Source: Vreelandella subterranea
GTDB lineage: Bacteria > Pseudomonadota > Gammaproteobacteria > Pseudomonadales > Halomonadaceae
DNA length: 64,000 bases
Direction of reading: 5' to 3'
Assembly (NCBI RefSeq): GCF_900111305.1
Contig: NZ_FOGS01000009.1
Span: 62,001-126,000, forward strand
In this document: in pieces, positions 9,761 through 19,756 of the stretch
Layout of the letters: each line of letters opens with the position of its first letter
How positions within the stretch are numbered: position 1 is the stretch's first letter
The notes under the pieces: model-generated
Told to the model about the DNA's origin: nothing
Database searches by the model: none
What the model saw: only the letters and a program-made list of their open reading frames with translations
Program-made: the position numbers and the translations under genes

Positions 9761-10156
9761 TTAGCGGGTAAACGGATAAACATCGGTCAGGCCGAGAATG
9801 TCAGTGACCAGTAGAATAATAAAGACCGCAAACAGGGCGCCCACGACCCCTGCGCCAGCTGGCAGCTCTTCCAGTTGGTTGGCCATCTGCTGGGCTTCAG
9901 CATCGCTCAAGGCGGCAACACGCGCTTCCACCTCGTCCAGATCAACGCCTTGTTTGACCAGTTCGTCCTGGATGTCGGCGCGGTTAAGCAGCTGGTGGAT
10001 CCGCTCGCGGTCTGCCTGGGCACTGTCGTTGGCAAGCACGGACTGAGTGCTGACAAGGTCCGTTGTGGAGGAAGCCGGTGCCGCCGCAACGGGCAGGCTG
10101 GTAATGACCAGAGCAGCAATTAGCAGCGTCGAGAGATAGGCACGTACTTTATTCAT
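9761..10156 (-). CDS. PA2779-family small exported membrane protein
   Basis: Predicted 131-residue protein with an N-terminal signal peptide (cleavage expected after PVAAA) and a C-terminal hydrophobic segment (VVGALFAVFIILLVTDILGL). The middle is hydrophilic and helical (NRADIQDELVKQGVDLDEVEARVAAL). This fits the PA2779 family, which regularly sits upstream of the PA2778-type peptidase, as here; a functional pairing is inferred from that. Function unknown. The start at 10156 is chosen for AAGGAT about 7 bases upstream; a longer frame exists without a good ribosome site. Confidence 0.75.
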   Translation of the reverse strand: MNKVRAYLSTLLIAALVITSLPVAAAPASSTTDLVSTQSVLANDSAQADRERIHQLLNRADIQDELVKQGVDLDEVEARVAALSDAEAQQMANQLEELPAGAGVVGALFAVFIILLVTDILGLTDVYPFTR

Positions 10157-10330
10157 CGTCTTGATCCTTAGACATGTTTGTTGGGATGGGCCAAGCACAA
10201 ATGGCTTGAAACAAAAGTATAGGAAGAATTTAGCCTTTTTTTAAGCCGGGTACACGCTTTGGTACCGAGAATTCACGGTTGTTGCTTATTCCGTCGCAGC
10301 GCACGGAGGTCGGTCGCCATAAGCCAGGAC

Positions 10331-11394
10331 CTAAAAGCTGGGCGCAACGCGGTACGTCCAGGCGGATTCAGCCAGTAAGCCGCGTCCACCGGCCATGGTC
10401 ATCGCCAGGTCGTGCAACCCGGGCCATAACGGCACCGGTGACGCCCCTTTAACGGCGAGATCCAGTCGCTGAGCCATCAATAGCAGCTTGTGCAACCGCT
10501 TCATGGGTAGCCGCTGAGTGGCTTTTTGATAGGCCGGACGGCGCTTGTCGAAAATCATCGGCTTTTGTGCCTTGCAGGCGTGCTCAAAGCTCTGGCCCTG
10601 GTCCATGTGCTGATGCAGCGACAACAGGGTGCGCAGCTCGCGGGTTAGCGCCCAGAGGACGATAGGCGCTTCCACGCCCTCACTGCGTAACCCGGTGATA
10701 ATCCGCGAGACACGGCTGGGCTCGCCTTTCAGACAGGCGTCGGCCAGGGTGAAGACATCAAAGCGGGTGCTGTCTTCCACGCCCTGGGCGATGCTTTCCG
10801 CGGTAAGCCGGGTGCCCTGGGGGTGGATGAGGGCCAGTTTCTGCATGGCCTGGTCAGCGGCCAGCAGGTTGCCTTCGGTGCGTTCACCCAGCAGGCGAGC
10901 GGCGTCCAGGTCGATCTGCAAACCGTGAAGCGAGGCGCGGTCGCGCAGAAAATAACCCAGCCGCGAGACATCAACCGGCCATACCGGGACAAACAGGCCA
11001 TGCTTATCGAGGGCCTTGAACCAGGCACTTTTTTGCTGCTTGGCATCCAGCTTGCCCATGCTGATCAACAGCAGGTCATCGTTATTGTCCAGGTGCTGGG
11101 CGTATTCAGCCAGGGCCTTGCTTCCTTCCTGGCCCAGCTTGTGCTGGCCCAAACGCAGTTCAAGCAGCTTGTTGGTGGCGAACAGCGACAGGTTGCTCGC
11201 CACCTCGAGCAGCCGCCCCCAGGCAAAGTTGGGCTCCACGTCCAGGACTTCGCGTTCTTCGATACCCGCCTGGCGGGCAGCGGCTCTCACGGCATCGCAG
11301 GCATCACGGTGCTGCAGGGGCTCATCCCCCGCCACGATCACGACCTTGGGCAGCGACTTGGCCAGGGCAGCGGGCAGTTGGTCGGCAAAGACTT

Positions 11395-11398
<4 letters not shown>
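10331..11398 (-). CDS. holA: DNA polymerase III subunit delta
   Basis: HolA is the clamp-loader wrench that opens the beta sliding clamp. The 355-residue product shows the family start (KSLPKVVIVAGDEPLQHRDA), the central motif FDVFTLADACLKGE, and the C-terminal helical collar region. It overlaps lptE by four bases in a minus-strand leuS-lptE-holA operon, the same order as in E. coli and Pseudomonas. The 174 bp after it contain no gene I can support. Confidence 0.95.
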
Positions 11399-14522
<3,124 letters not shown>

Positions 14523-14553
14523 TTAGATGACGACTGTCAGATTAGTGGCGTCG

Positions 14554-14582
14554 ATTGTATCCTATGCAGGTGTATCCTTGAA
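14554..14582 (-). promoter_or_regulatory. Candidate promoter of leuS
   Basis: On the minus strand TACAAT (14559-14554) lies 17 bp after TTCAAG (14582-14577). The -10 match is good and the -35 is weak. It would give a leader of about 75 bases before leuS; I see no T-box or leader peptide in it. Confidence 0.4.
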
Positions 14583-14632
14583 CGGCTAGGCCATGATAGG
14601 TCACACCGCGCGTCGACAAAAGGAGAGGGACC

Positions 14633-15154
14633 ATGAGTGAACAACACAACGACCATCGCCTACGCGAAGGCTACGAGCGTTTGCTGGAGCGGATGCAGGA
14701 CGGCGCTGACGAGCTGACCTGGGAAAATCTGCAAAAGGACCTGGACGACGCCGTTGAATTTGAAGCGGAGCTGGAAGAGTACACCAAGGACGAGCTGGCC
14801 CTGCTGCGGGCCTGGGTGGAGCGTGACCTGAAAGACATGCGCAACTACATGTCGGATACCGGCAAGCAGGTAGCCCACTGGCTGGGCATCGATATTGACC
14901 ACCTTACCCGCCGCGTGGCGGAATCGCTGCTTTCGATTGCCGACCGCAGCATCGTCGACCGCGAGCGCTTTGACGATGACCTGGAAGCCGCTCGCGCCGA
15001 TTACTGCGAAGGCGAGATGGCCGCTCCCGGCCTGATGGCCTGCGTGCACTGCGATGCCCAGGTGATGCTGGAAAATGTTGCGCGGCTGGAACCTTGCCAC
15101 CAGTGCGGCCATCGCTACTTTTACCGTTTCCCCGGTAAAATCGTCGAAACCTGA
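14633..15154 (+). CDS. Zinc-ribbon protein of the DUF1451/YbeL type
   Basis: Predicted 173-residue cytoplasmic protein. The first two thirds are acidic and helical (DGADELTWENLQKDLDDAVEFEAEL). The C-terminus carries a four-cysteine zinc ribbon, MACVHCDAQV followed about 20 residues later by CHQCGHRYFYRF. This is the arrangement of the YbeL/DUF1451 family; E. coli ybeL also lies near leuS. Biochemical function is unknown. A strong Shine-Dalgarno (AAAGGAGAGG) precedes the ATG. It converges with the membrane-protein gene, leaving only 7 bp between their stops. Confidence 0.82.
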   Translation: MSEQHNDHRLREGYERLLERMQDGADELTWENLQKDLDDAVEFEAELEEYTKDELALLRAWVERDLKDMRNYMSDTGKQVAHWLGIDIDHLTRRVAESLLSIADRSIVDRERFDDDLEAARADYCEGEMAAPGLMACVHCDAQVMLENVARLEPCHQCGHRYFYRFPGKIVET

Positions 15155-15161
15155 TACGCCG

Positions 15162-16475
15162 CTAGCCGACGACCCAACTGACGCCTGCGATCGCCCCCAG
15201 CGAGAGCAGGCTCAGGACAGCCGCGTACAGCAGGTTGTTGGTCATCATCCGGTAGCCGCTTACCCCGTAGCGGCCCTGAAGGGACAGGTTGATGCCCGAC
15301 AGCGGCCCCACGCTTGTGCCCACCGCCCACGAGCTCAACGCCACAAAGGCAAACAGCGTTTGCTCGCCGCCCTCCAGGTTGAGTATCGAGGCCAATACCG
15401 ACACACCGATAATTGGGTGCAACCCGGCCAGTGCGCTGAGCGAAATGGCGGCGAAGCTGATCATCGCCTGGGGTGTGCCAAAGTCGGTAAACAGGGTCCA
15501 GTCGCTACCCGCTGCGGCCGATACCAGGGTGGACAGCCCCAGCGTCAATAACCCCGCCGCCAGGAACAGCGACACCTCGCCGCGCATGGCAGGCAAGCGG
15601 GTGAGGGTATGCTGGCGGACTCGCCGCAGGGTAAAACGCGGCCCATCGCGCAGGTTGCTCAGCACGGCAACGGCCGGAAGGAGGAAGGTAATGATGCTGA
15701 CAATGGTCAGCGACGGCGTCAGCCAGAAGTGAAACAGCATCACCAGCGCCGCCATGCCCACCGGCATCAGCAGGCTACGCGGTGCCAGCGAATACCCGTC
15801 TACCTCGCGTAAATCAAACCGCCGCCGCAACTCCAGGGTGGTGAACAGCCCCGCCATCATCGCCAGGGGAAAGCCCGCCAGGGCAATGTGCGCGTACTCG
15901 ACGTCGGGCACCAGCGAGATCACCAGACCCATCGAGGCGAAAAACGGCGACCACAGCGCGGCGCTGGAAAGCCCACGGTTTAGCGCCAACAACTGCGGCA
16001 TCTTAAGCGGCCCGCGCCTAGCGAGCTTGTCGCCAACCATCAGCACGGTGGAAAGGTTCAAGATCGTGCCCAGGAAATGCACGCCCAGCCAGGTACGCAG
16101 CACGCCACCCGCGCCGGTCACGCGACTCCCTGAGGCGCCTTTACTGCCTTGCTTGCCAATCAGCGTGATAAAGCTGACGCCCACCAGCATGGCCACCACG
16201 AACACATTACCCTGCAACATGGCAGGCCAATCGACCTCAGCGCCGTAAACAAACCGCGCCACCAACAGCATGCCCGCGCCCAAGGCAATCAACACCCCCG
16301 CCTGGATGCGCGAACGCCTGGGAATATCCCGCCACAGCAACAGTACCGCTGCCCACAGCACATAGCTAACCGCCTGTGTGGTCGCCGCCCAGCCGCTAAA
16401 CCCCACTATTTGCACTACTAAACCAAGCAAAATCAGCACGCCCGCCAAGCGCTGCCGAGAAGTCGTCTCTTGCAT
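15162..16475 (-). CDS. Multi-pass inner-membrane protein, function unknown
   Basis: The 437-residue product is largely hydrophobic, with about 11-12 possible membrane segments. Segments such as HFLGTILNLSTVLMVGDKLAR and ISLSALAGLHPIIGVSVLAS, with small-residue-rich hairpins, resemble ion-transporter-superfamily (NhaD/ArsB-like) permeases; this is only an impression. No nucleotide-binding or cofactor motif is visible. It is monocistronic and convergent with the zinc-ribbon gene. It marks the last backbone-like gene before the repeat-rich accessory region. I do not recognise a named family. Confidence 0.72.
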   Translation of the reverse strand: MQETTSRQRLAGVLILLGLVVQIVGFSGWAATTQAVSYVLWAAVLLLWRDIPRRSRIQAGVLIALGAGMLLVARFVYGAEVDWPAMLQGNVFVVAMLVGVSFITLIGKQGSKGASGSRVTGAGGVLRTWLGVHFLGTILNLSTVLMVGDKLARRGPLKMPQLLALNRGLSSAALWSPFFASMGLVISLVPDVEYAHIALAGFPLAMMAGLFTTLELRRRFDLREVDGYSLAPRSLLMPVGMAALVMLFHFWLTPSLTIVSIITFLLPAVAVLSNLRDGPRFTLRRVRQHTLTRLPAMRGEVSLFLAAGLLTLGLSTLVSAAAGSDWTLFTDFGTPQAMISFAAISLSALAGLHPIIGVSVLASILNLEGGEQTLFAFVALSSWAVGTSVGPLSGINLSLQGRYGVSGYRMMTNNLLYAAVLSLLSLGAIAGVSWVVG

Positions 16476-16639
16476 CTCAATCCCTTACTGGTTGAGTTAG
16501 CAGGCTAATCGGGTTTGCAACGGAAGGCCAGCCCAGAACCGACCTGCAAGGCCGCAACACTCCTGGGTTCGGTAAAAGCACCCACCAAAATGCACAGAAC
16601 CCCAACGTGCCACGCAACCCCTTAAAAGCACTACACCCA

Positions 16640-16665
16640 TGTAGGAGCCAGACTTGGCGGGCGAT
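16640..16665 (+). repeat. REP-like palindrome, copy 1
   Basis: Begins TGTAGGAGCCAGACTTG and ends CGGGCGAT. This is the head and tail of the TGTAGGAGC...GCGAT repetitive extragenic palindromes common in Pseudomonas and relatives. GCCA and TGGC form a short stem. Confidence 0.6.
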
Positions 16666-16772
16666 GATAAAGCCACAACACTTAACGCAGGCTTGGTCTC
16701 GGTAAAGGCACTAATAGAAATGCACAGAAATTCAAGGTGTTACACAACCCACCCCTACATGCACGATACCAG

Positions 16773-16798
16773 TGTAGGAGCTCGACTTGTCGGGCGAT
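16773..16798 (+). repeat. REP-like palindrome, copy 2
   Basis: Begins TGTAGGAGCTCGACTTG and ends CGGGCGAT, 133 bp after copy 1. GCTCGA pairs with TCGGGC (one T-G pair) around a CTTG loop, a cleaner hairpin than copy 1. Confidence 0.62.
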
Positions 16799-16939
16799 TG
16801 ATAAGGCCACAACACCTAACGTATGCATGGATTCAAGAAAGGCACGCACCAAAATGCCCTGAAACCCACCGCGGCAAGCACCCGACGTCACCCCCTGATT
16901 GAGTAGCGCTACACCTAGAGTCCGATCCTATGGGGTAGG

Positions 16940-17490
16940 AGGTTGAAAAAGCTGCTCGCAGAGTCGCTACAGGGAATGGAGGTCACTCGCGAGGCGCTGA
17001 GAAAAAAGTGGTGAGCGCCCCGGCACGCCGAGACGTGGTGCGCTTTATGGTGTCACGTGGCCTGAGTGAGCGCAGAGCGCTCCGTGTCATTCGTATGAGT
17101 GCCAGTGCATTGCGCTACCAGCCGGCCCCTGACCGCAATGAGACATTGCGTGAACGCATTGTTGCCATGGCCCATCGGCATCGCCGCTACGGCGCTGGCA
17201 TGATCTACCTGAAGCTGCGTCAGGCCGGAGAGCCGGTCAATCACAAGCGTGTTGAGCGTCTGTATGCGGAAGCTCGCTTGCAGGTGAAGCGTCGCAAGCG
17301 CAAGAAGGTTCCCATGTCTGAGCGAAAGCCACTTGGTCGCCCTGGTGCCGCCAATTAGGTCTGGTCAATGGATTTTGTGTTTGACCGGACGTCAGACGGA
17401 CGAGTGATAAAGAGCCTCATTGTTGTCGATGACGCCACCCGTGAAGCCGTTGCGATCGTGCCTGAGCGTGCCATTGGCGGACTGTTTTTA
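16940..17490 (+). pseudogene. IS3-family transposase remnant (end of orfA, broken orfB)
   Basis: The end of orfA reads RLKKLLAESLQGMEVTREALRKKW and stops. An A6G slippery run (17002-17008) leads into orfB in the -1 frame, the usual IS3 frameshift arrangement. OrfB reads SAPARRDVVRFMVSRGLSERRAL..., then RRYGAGMIYLKLRQAGEPVNHKRVERLY. A TAG at 17356-17358 replaces the usual glutamine just before VWSMDFVFDRTSDGR, which holds the first DDE aspartate. The frame continues to PERAIGG and is then lost near 17490, so the rest of the catalytic core is missing. Clearly inactive. Confidence 0.88.
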
Positions 17491-17492
17491 AC

Positions 17493-17582
17493 TGTAGGGT
17501 CCCGGATGAACTGCTGAAGAAGCCCCTTGGCGGCCAGCAAGGGATAACTTGTATAGGCGATCTGATCATCCGGGGCCCTACA
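17493..17582. mobile_element. 90-bp element with terminal inverted repeats (MITE-like)
   Basis: The ends TGTAGGGTCCCGGATGA and TCATCCGGGGCCCTACA are inverted repeats of 17 bp with one mismatch. An internal hairpin pairs CCCTTG (17524-17529) with CAAGGG (17538-17543). There is no coding capacity and I see no clear target duplication. It is wedged between the IS3 remnant and the first attC-like site. It could be a miniature inverted-repeat transposable element or another foldable site. Confidence 0.55.
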
Positions 17583-17668
17583 CATAACAACAAAGCCAGG
17601 CACAGCGACGGCTTTTCCGTTCCGGCTTCGCCTCCACTACATAGCCGCGCGTGCTGGCGGTGTTAAAT
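17582..17668 (+). other. attC-like recombination site 1
   Basis: Outer boxes are ACATAAC (17582-17588) and GTTAAAT (17662-17668), the latter a perfect match to the integron core GTTRRRY. Inner arms GCCAGGCAC (17595-17603) and GTGCTGGC (17651-17658) pair over 8 bp with one extrahelical G. GCG/CGC and GGC/GCC continue the stem, with an extrahelical A. Unpaired bases of this sort are a hallmark of attC hairpins. The yoeB stop codon abuts the right box. Confidence 0.72.
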
Positions 17669-17922
17669 CAGTAGTGATATCGGAGCTGGGCAAGGAGCAA
17701 AGCATCATCCGTGACCTTGTAGATCATGCGGTGCTCGTCGTTAATCCGGCGTGACCAGTAACCGGCTAAGCTGTGCTTGAGGGGTTCCGGCTTACCGATG
17801 CCGTCGAAAGGTTCGCGTTTCGCCTCCTTGATCAGCTTGTTGATTCGGTTCAGGAGCTTTTTGTCGGTTTTCTGCCAGTACAGATAATCTTCCCAGGCGT
17901 TTTCGGAGAAGATGAGCTTCAT
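17668..17922 (-). CDS. yoeB: YoeB-type mRNA interferase toxin (RelE superfamily)
   Basis: The 84-residue protein starts MKLIFSENAWEDYLYWQKTDKK, the YoeB family start. It has KLIKEAKREPFDGIGKPEPLKH in the middle and ends SRRINDEHRMIYKVTD...LRYHY; the Glu, Arg, His and C-terminal Tyr are typical of YoeB. YoeB cleaves mRNA in the ribosomal A site. It overlaps the antitoxin gene by four bases. Both read against the direction of the flanking attC-like sites, so the module is an inverted cassette with its own promoter. Confidence 0.92.
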   Translation of the reverse strand: MKLIFSENAWEDYLYWQKTDKKLLNRINKLIKEAKREPFDGIGKPEPLKHSLAGYWSRRINDEHRMIYKVTDDALLLAQLRYHY

Positions 17923-18170
17923 TCAAGAAGTTCCTTTTCTTGGCCGCCGCCTTGTTCCAACTCGGTAACGGATTCCAGCAAGCGGCGGGCGTTCTTCGGT
18001 GCGCGCAGCAGATATGCAGTTTCTTGCAGGGCCTCATAATCGTCAAGCGAGATCATCACCACGGATTGCGACTTGCTCCGGGTGATGATTACCGGGGAAT
18101 GGTCTTCACAGACCTGTTCCATAGTTTTTGCTAGGTTGGTTCTAGCAGCAGTGTAGCTGATGGCATCCAT
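17919..18170 (-). CDS. yefM: YefM-type antitoxin
   Basis: The 83-residue product begins MDAISYTAARTNLAKTMEQVCEDHSPVIITR and contains SVVMISLDDYEALQET, the YefM/Phd DNA-binding N-terminal fold. The C-terminal part, which wraps the toxin, is more variable. YefM neutralises YoeB and represses the operon. The ATG at 18170 gives the standard family length; longer in-frame starts would run into the operator. A paired TGTACA site lies 30-47 bp upstream, as in E. coli yefM-yoeB. Confidence 0.92.
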   Translation of the reverse strand: MDAISYTAARTNLAKTMEQVCEDHSPVIITRSKSQSVVMISLDDYEALQETAYLLRAPKNARRLLESVTELEQGGGQEKELLE

Positions 18171-18199
18171 AAGGGTTTTCCTGTACGAGGTGTTGACCA

Positions 18200-18217
18200 T
18201 GTACAGAATAGTGTACA
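18200..18217 (-). promoter_or_regulatory. Paired TGTACA operator of yefM-yoeB
   Basis: Two TGTACA palindromes, at 18200-18205 and 18212-18217, lie 12 bp centre to centre. In E. coli the YefM(-YoeB) operator has palindromes with a TGTACA core at this spacing. The site sits just upstream of yefM, between it and attC-like site 2, and is the expected autoregulatory site. Confidence 0.78.
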
Positions 18218-18224
18218 TAGGTTA

Positions 18225-18296
18225 ATTTAACAACCGGCTGCACGGGTTCTCCGCCGCTTTGCGGCTCCAAGCCGGCGCGTTAGCCGTGCGTTAACT
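18225..18296 (+). other. attC-like recombination site 2
   Basis: The left box ATTTAAC (18225-18231) fits RYYYAAC. CCGGCT (18234-18239) pairs with AGCCGG (18270-18275), and GCCGC-TTT-GCGGC forms the apical hairpin. The right core is GTTAGCC (18279-18285) or GTTAACT (18290-18296), each one base off GTTRRRY. The layout resembles the aadA-type 60-base element. Confidence 0.58.
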
Positions 18297-18308
18297 GGAA
18301 AGGAGCCC

Positions 18309-18452
18309 ATGAATCAGAATCTCCGGAATGAGCTGGTTACGATGATGAAAGAAGACCAGCGGTTGTTGCAGCAACTCGCCATTGAGGAGCGCCAAGAACA
18401 AATGACTGAGCAGGAAAGCAAGCGCCGTGCCAATATCGAACAAACCAGTTAA
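18309..18452 (+). CDS. Small cassette ORF, 47 residues, unknown function
   Basis: Starts at ATG 18309 with AAAGGAGCCC just upstream, a good ribosome site. The product begins MNQNLRNELVTMMKEDQRLL and ends RRANIEQTS. It is highly charged and glutamine-rich, with no membrane segment or cysteine, and probably forms one long helix. The TAA stop (18450-18452) lies inside the left box of the next attC-like site, exactly where integron cassette genes usually end. I do not recognise a family; it could be a small antitoxin-like or regulatory peptide, but nothing shows that. Confidence 0.6.
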   Translation: MNQNLRNELVTMMKEDQRLLQQLAIEERQEQMTEQESKRRANIEQTS

Positions 18453-18524
18453 CAAAACGCGGCACTCGTTCGCCCTTGTCTCTGTTTCGCTGCGTCAAGG
18501 TCGCCGGTTCGCTCTGTGTTAGAG
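18447..18524 (+). other. attC-like recombination site 3 (weaker)
   Basis: Outer boxes are AGTTAAC (18447-18453) and GTTAGAG (18518-18524), each one base from consensus. An internal CCTTG/CAAGG stem is present, but the inner arms pair poorly. It is supported mainly by position: it follows the 47-residue ORF and precedes the phosphatase gene. Confidence 0.42.
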
Positions 18525-18525
18525 A

Positions 18526-19122
18526 ATGAAAAGTATGGACATATTTCTGTTGAGGCATGCCGAAACTGAGTCAAACCAAGCTGGCTCATTCGCTTCGGGG
18601 AGTGAGGATGCGTTGACAGAGTATGGGAAATGGCAGGCCCAAGCGATTGTCGGCGACCTTATGAAATTAAATATAGAAGCTATTCTCTGCTCTCCCTACT
18701 CTAGGGCTTTGGATACGGTTAAACCCTTCGCGCAAGCTGCTTCGCTCTCCGTTGCCGTTCACCCCTGTTTAGCCGAAGGCCAATTGGTGCTTGATAGTTC
18801 AGTCTCTCACGAAGAGCCCGTTTACATGCCGCATACGTCCGGCCATCTTCATCCAGCAGAAGATGAGCAAGCTGGCGCATTCCTCAGACGAGCTTTGCAG
18901 GCGAAAGAGCTAATCTTATCTCAATCCGTATCTAAAATCCTGGTAGTGACTCACGGGCACATGATCCGTGAGCTGCTGAACATTGTTATGGATTTGCCAG
19001 AAAAAACGCGATTCCCCCACGACAACTGCGGGCTAAGCCTCGTTTCTTGTGGGGAAGTAAATACGGTAGGCTTCCTTAATCGGGCTATGTGCTGTAACCA
19101 AGCCGTGTTCAGGAGGCCATAA
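18526..19122 (+). CDS. Histidine phosphatase family protein
   Basis: The 198-residue product has the phosphoglycerate-mutase-like signature FLLRHAETESNQ near residue 7; this histidine is the phosphate acceptor. AILCSPYSRALDTV follows at about 54, and a late motif VVTHGHMIRELLN supplies the second catalytic histidine. Substrate cannot be deduced. Base composition is lower in GC than the backbone genes, consistent with transfer. The start at 18526 directly abuts the preceding attC-like core; an ATG at 18535 is also possible. Confidence 0.82.
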   Translation: MKSMDIFLLRHAETESNQAGSFASGSEDALTEYGKWQAQAIVGDLMKLNIEAILCSPYSRALDTVKPFAQAASLSVAVHPCLAEGQLVLDSSVSHEEPVYMPHTSGHLHPAEDEQAGAFLRRALQAKELILSQSVSKILVVTHGHMIRELLNIVMDLPEKTRFPHDNCGLSLVSCGEVNTVGFLNRAMCCNQAVFRRP

Positions 19123-19183
19123 GCATCACTCTCGCGGCATTTTTGGCTCCGATGACGGCTACGCTAGTCGTTGAGTACAAAAA

Positions 19184-19196
19184 GCACACAATGTGC
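19184..19196 (+). promoter_or_regulatory. Candidate operator of the BrnT/BrnA-like module
   Basis: GCACA-CAA-TGTGC is a perfect 5-bp inverted repeat 12 bp before the toxin start codon. Toxin-antitoxin modules of this class repress themselves through the antitoxin, so this is a plausible site; no direct motif match is known to me. Confidence 0.4.
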
Positions 19197-19208
19197 TACG
19201 CTTTGCTT

Positions 19209-19487
19209 ATGAAAGCCATTACATGGAACCCAGAGAAGAATAAGCTTCTCCAAGAGGAAAGGAACATCTCGTTTGAGGATGTGGTTTTGCACATCTCGAC
19301 CGAAGGTATTCTGGATATGTTCGAGCATCCGAATCAGGAACGGTATCCGGGCCAACAAATCCATGTGATTGAGATGGAGGGGTATGCGTATCAGGTCCCC
19401 TTCGTGGAGTCGGAGGATGAGGTTTTTCTGAAAACGATCATCCCAAGCCGAAAAGCGACCGAAACCTATTTGGGAGGTCCAAAATGA
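19209..19487 (+). CDS. BrnT-like toxin
   Basis: The 92-residue product begins MKAITWNPEKNKLLQEERNI and contains SFEDVV and VFLKTIIPSRKAT. It matches the compact beta-rich ribonuclease fold of the BrnT superfamily (WxxxKnxxl...isFedv, then a late R/K pair). In BrnT the toxin cleaves RNA and is encoded first, with the antitoxin following; the same order and a four-base overlap are present here. The ATG at 19209 gives the family length; the frame is open further upstream without a ribosome site. Confidence 0.78.
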   Translation: MKAITWNPEKNKLLQEERNISFEDVVLHISTEGILDMFEHPNQERYPGQQIHVIEMEGYAYQVPFVESEDEVFLKTIIPSRKATETYLGGPK

Positions 19488-19756
19488 GCAGGCTGGATAA
19501 AGAAGAGCAGGAAATTCTGGATGCATTTGATGCAGGAGAACTGCAGCAAACGCCAGACGTTGAGGATAGGAAAGCACGGCATCAACATTACGCCGAAGCA
19601 ATGTTCAAAAAAGATGCCCGGATCAACATTAGGCTTTCTTCCAAGGATCTTAGAGGGCTCCAGAAGAAAGCCCTGGCGGAAGGCATCCCCTACCAAACAC
19701 TGGTTGCCAGCATCCTGCATAAATATGTGGAAGGTCGCTTGCACGAGGATCGATAG
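19484..19756 (+). CDS. BrnA/CopG-like antitoxin
   Basis: The 90-residue product has an acidic N-terminal half that likely contacts the toxin, then DARINIRLSSKDLRGLQKKALAEGIPYQTLVASILHKY. That second part is a ribbon-helix-helix DNA-binding segment as in BrnA/CopG antitoxins. It overlaps the toxin gene by four bases. Its TAG stop (19754-19756) falls inside the left box of the next attC-like site, as for a cassette gene. Confidence 0.78.
   Translation: MSRLDKEEQEILDAFDAGELQQTPDVEDRKARHQHYAEAMFKKDARINIRLSSKDLRGLQKKALAEGIPYQTLVASILHKYVEGRLHEDR

Larger units (their letters stand above)
16545..16890. repeat. Three diverged tandem copies of a ~120-135-bp unit
   Basis: The block GCC(G/A)CAACAC recurs at 16551, 16672 and 16806. 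Each is followed by a similar order of sub-blocks: a GGTAAAgGCAC-like block, then AAATGC(A/C)C(A/T)GA, and in copies 1 and 2 a TGTAGGAGC REP-like hairpin. Copies have drifted by many substitutions and the third lacks the REP part. There is no coding potential I trust in 16476-16939; this non-coding stretch holds only these repeats. Confidence 0.7.

Noticed and set aside
10199..10330. Small gene or sRNA between holA and the PA2779-like gene
   Set aside because: Only a short GGTAC/GTACC inverted repeat and a T run are present; no ribosome site with a credible ORF and no clear promoter-terminator pair.
16545..16890. CRISPR-like repeat array
   Set aside because: The repeats are long (~120-135 bp), diverged, contain REP hairpins, and there are no uniform short repeats, spacers or cas genes.
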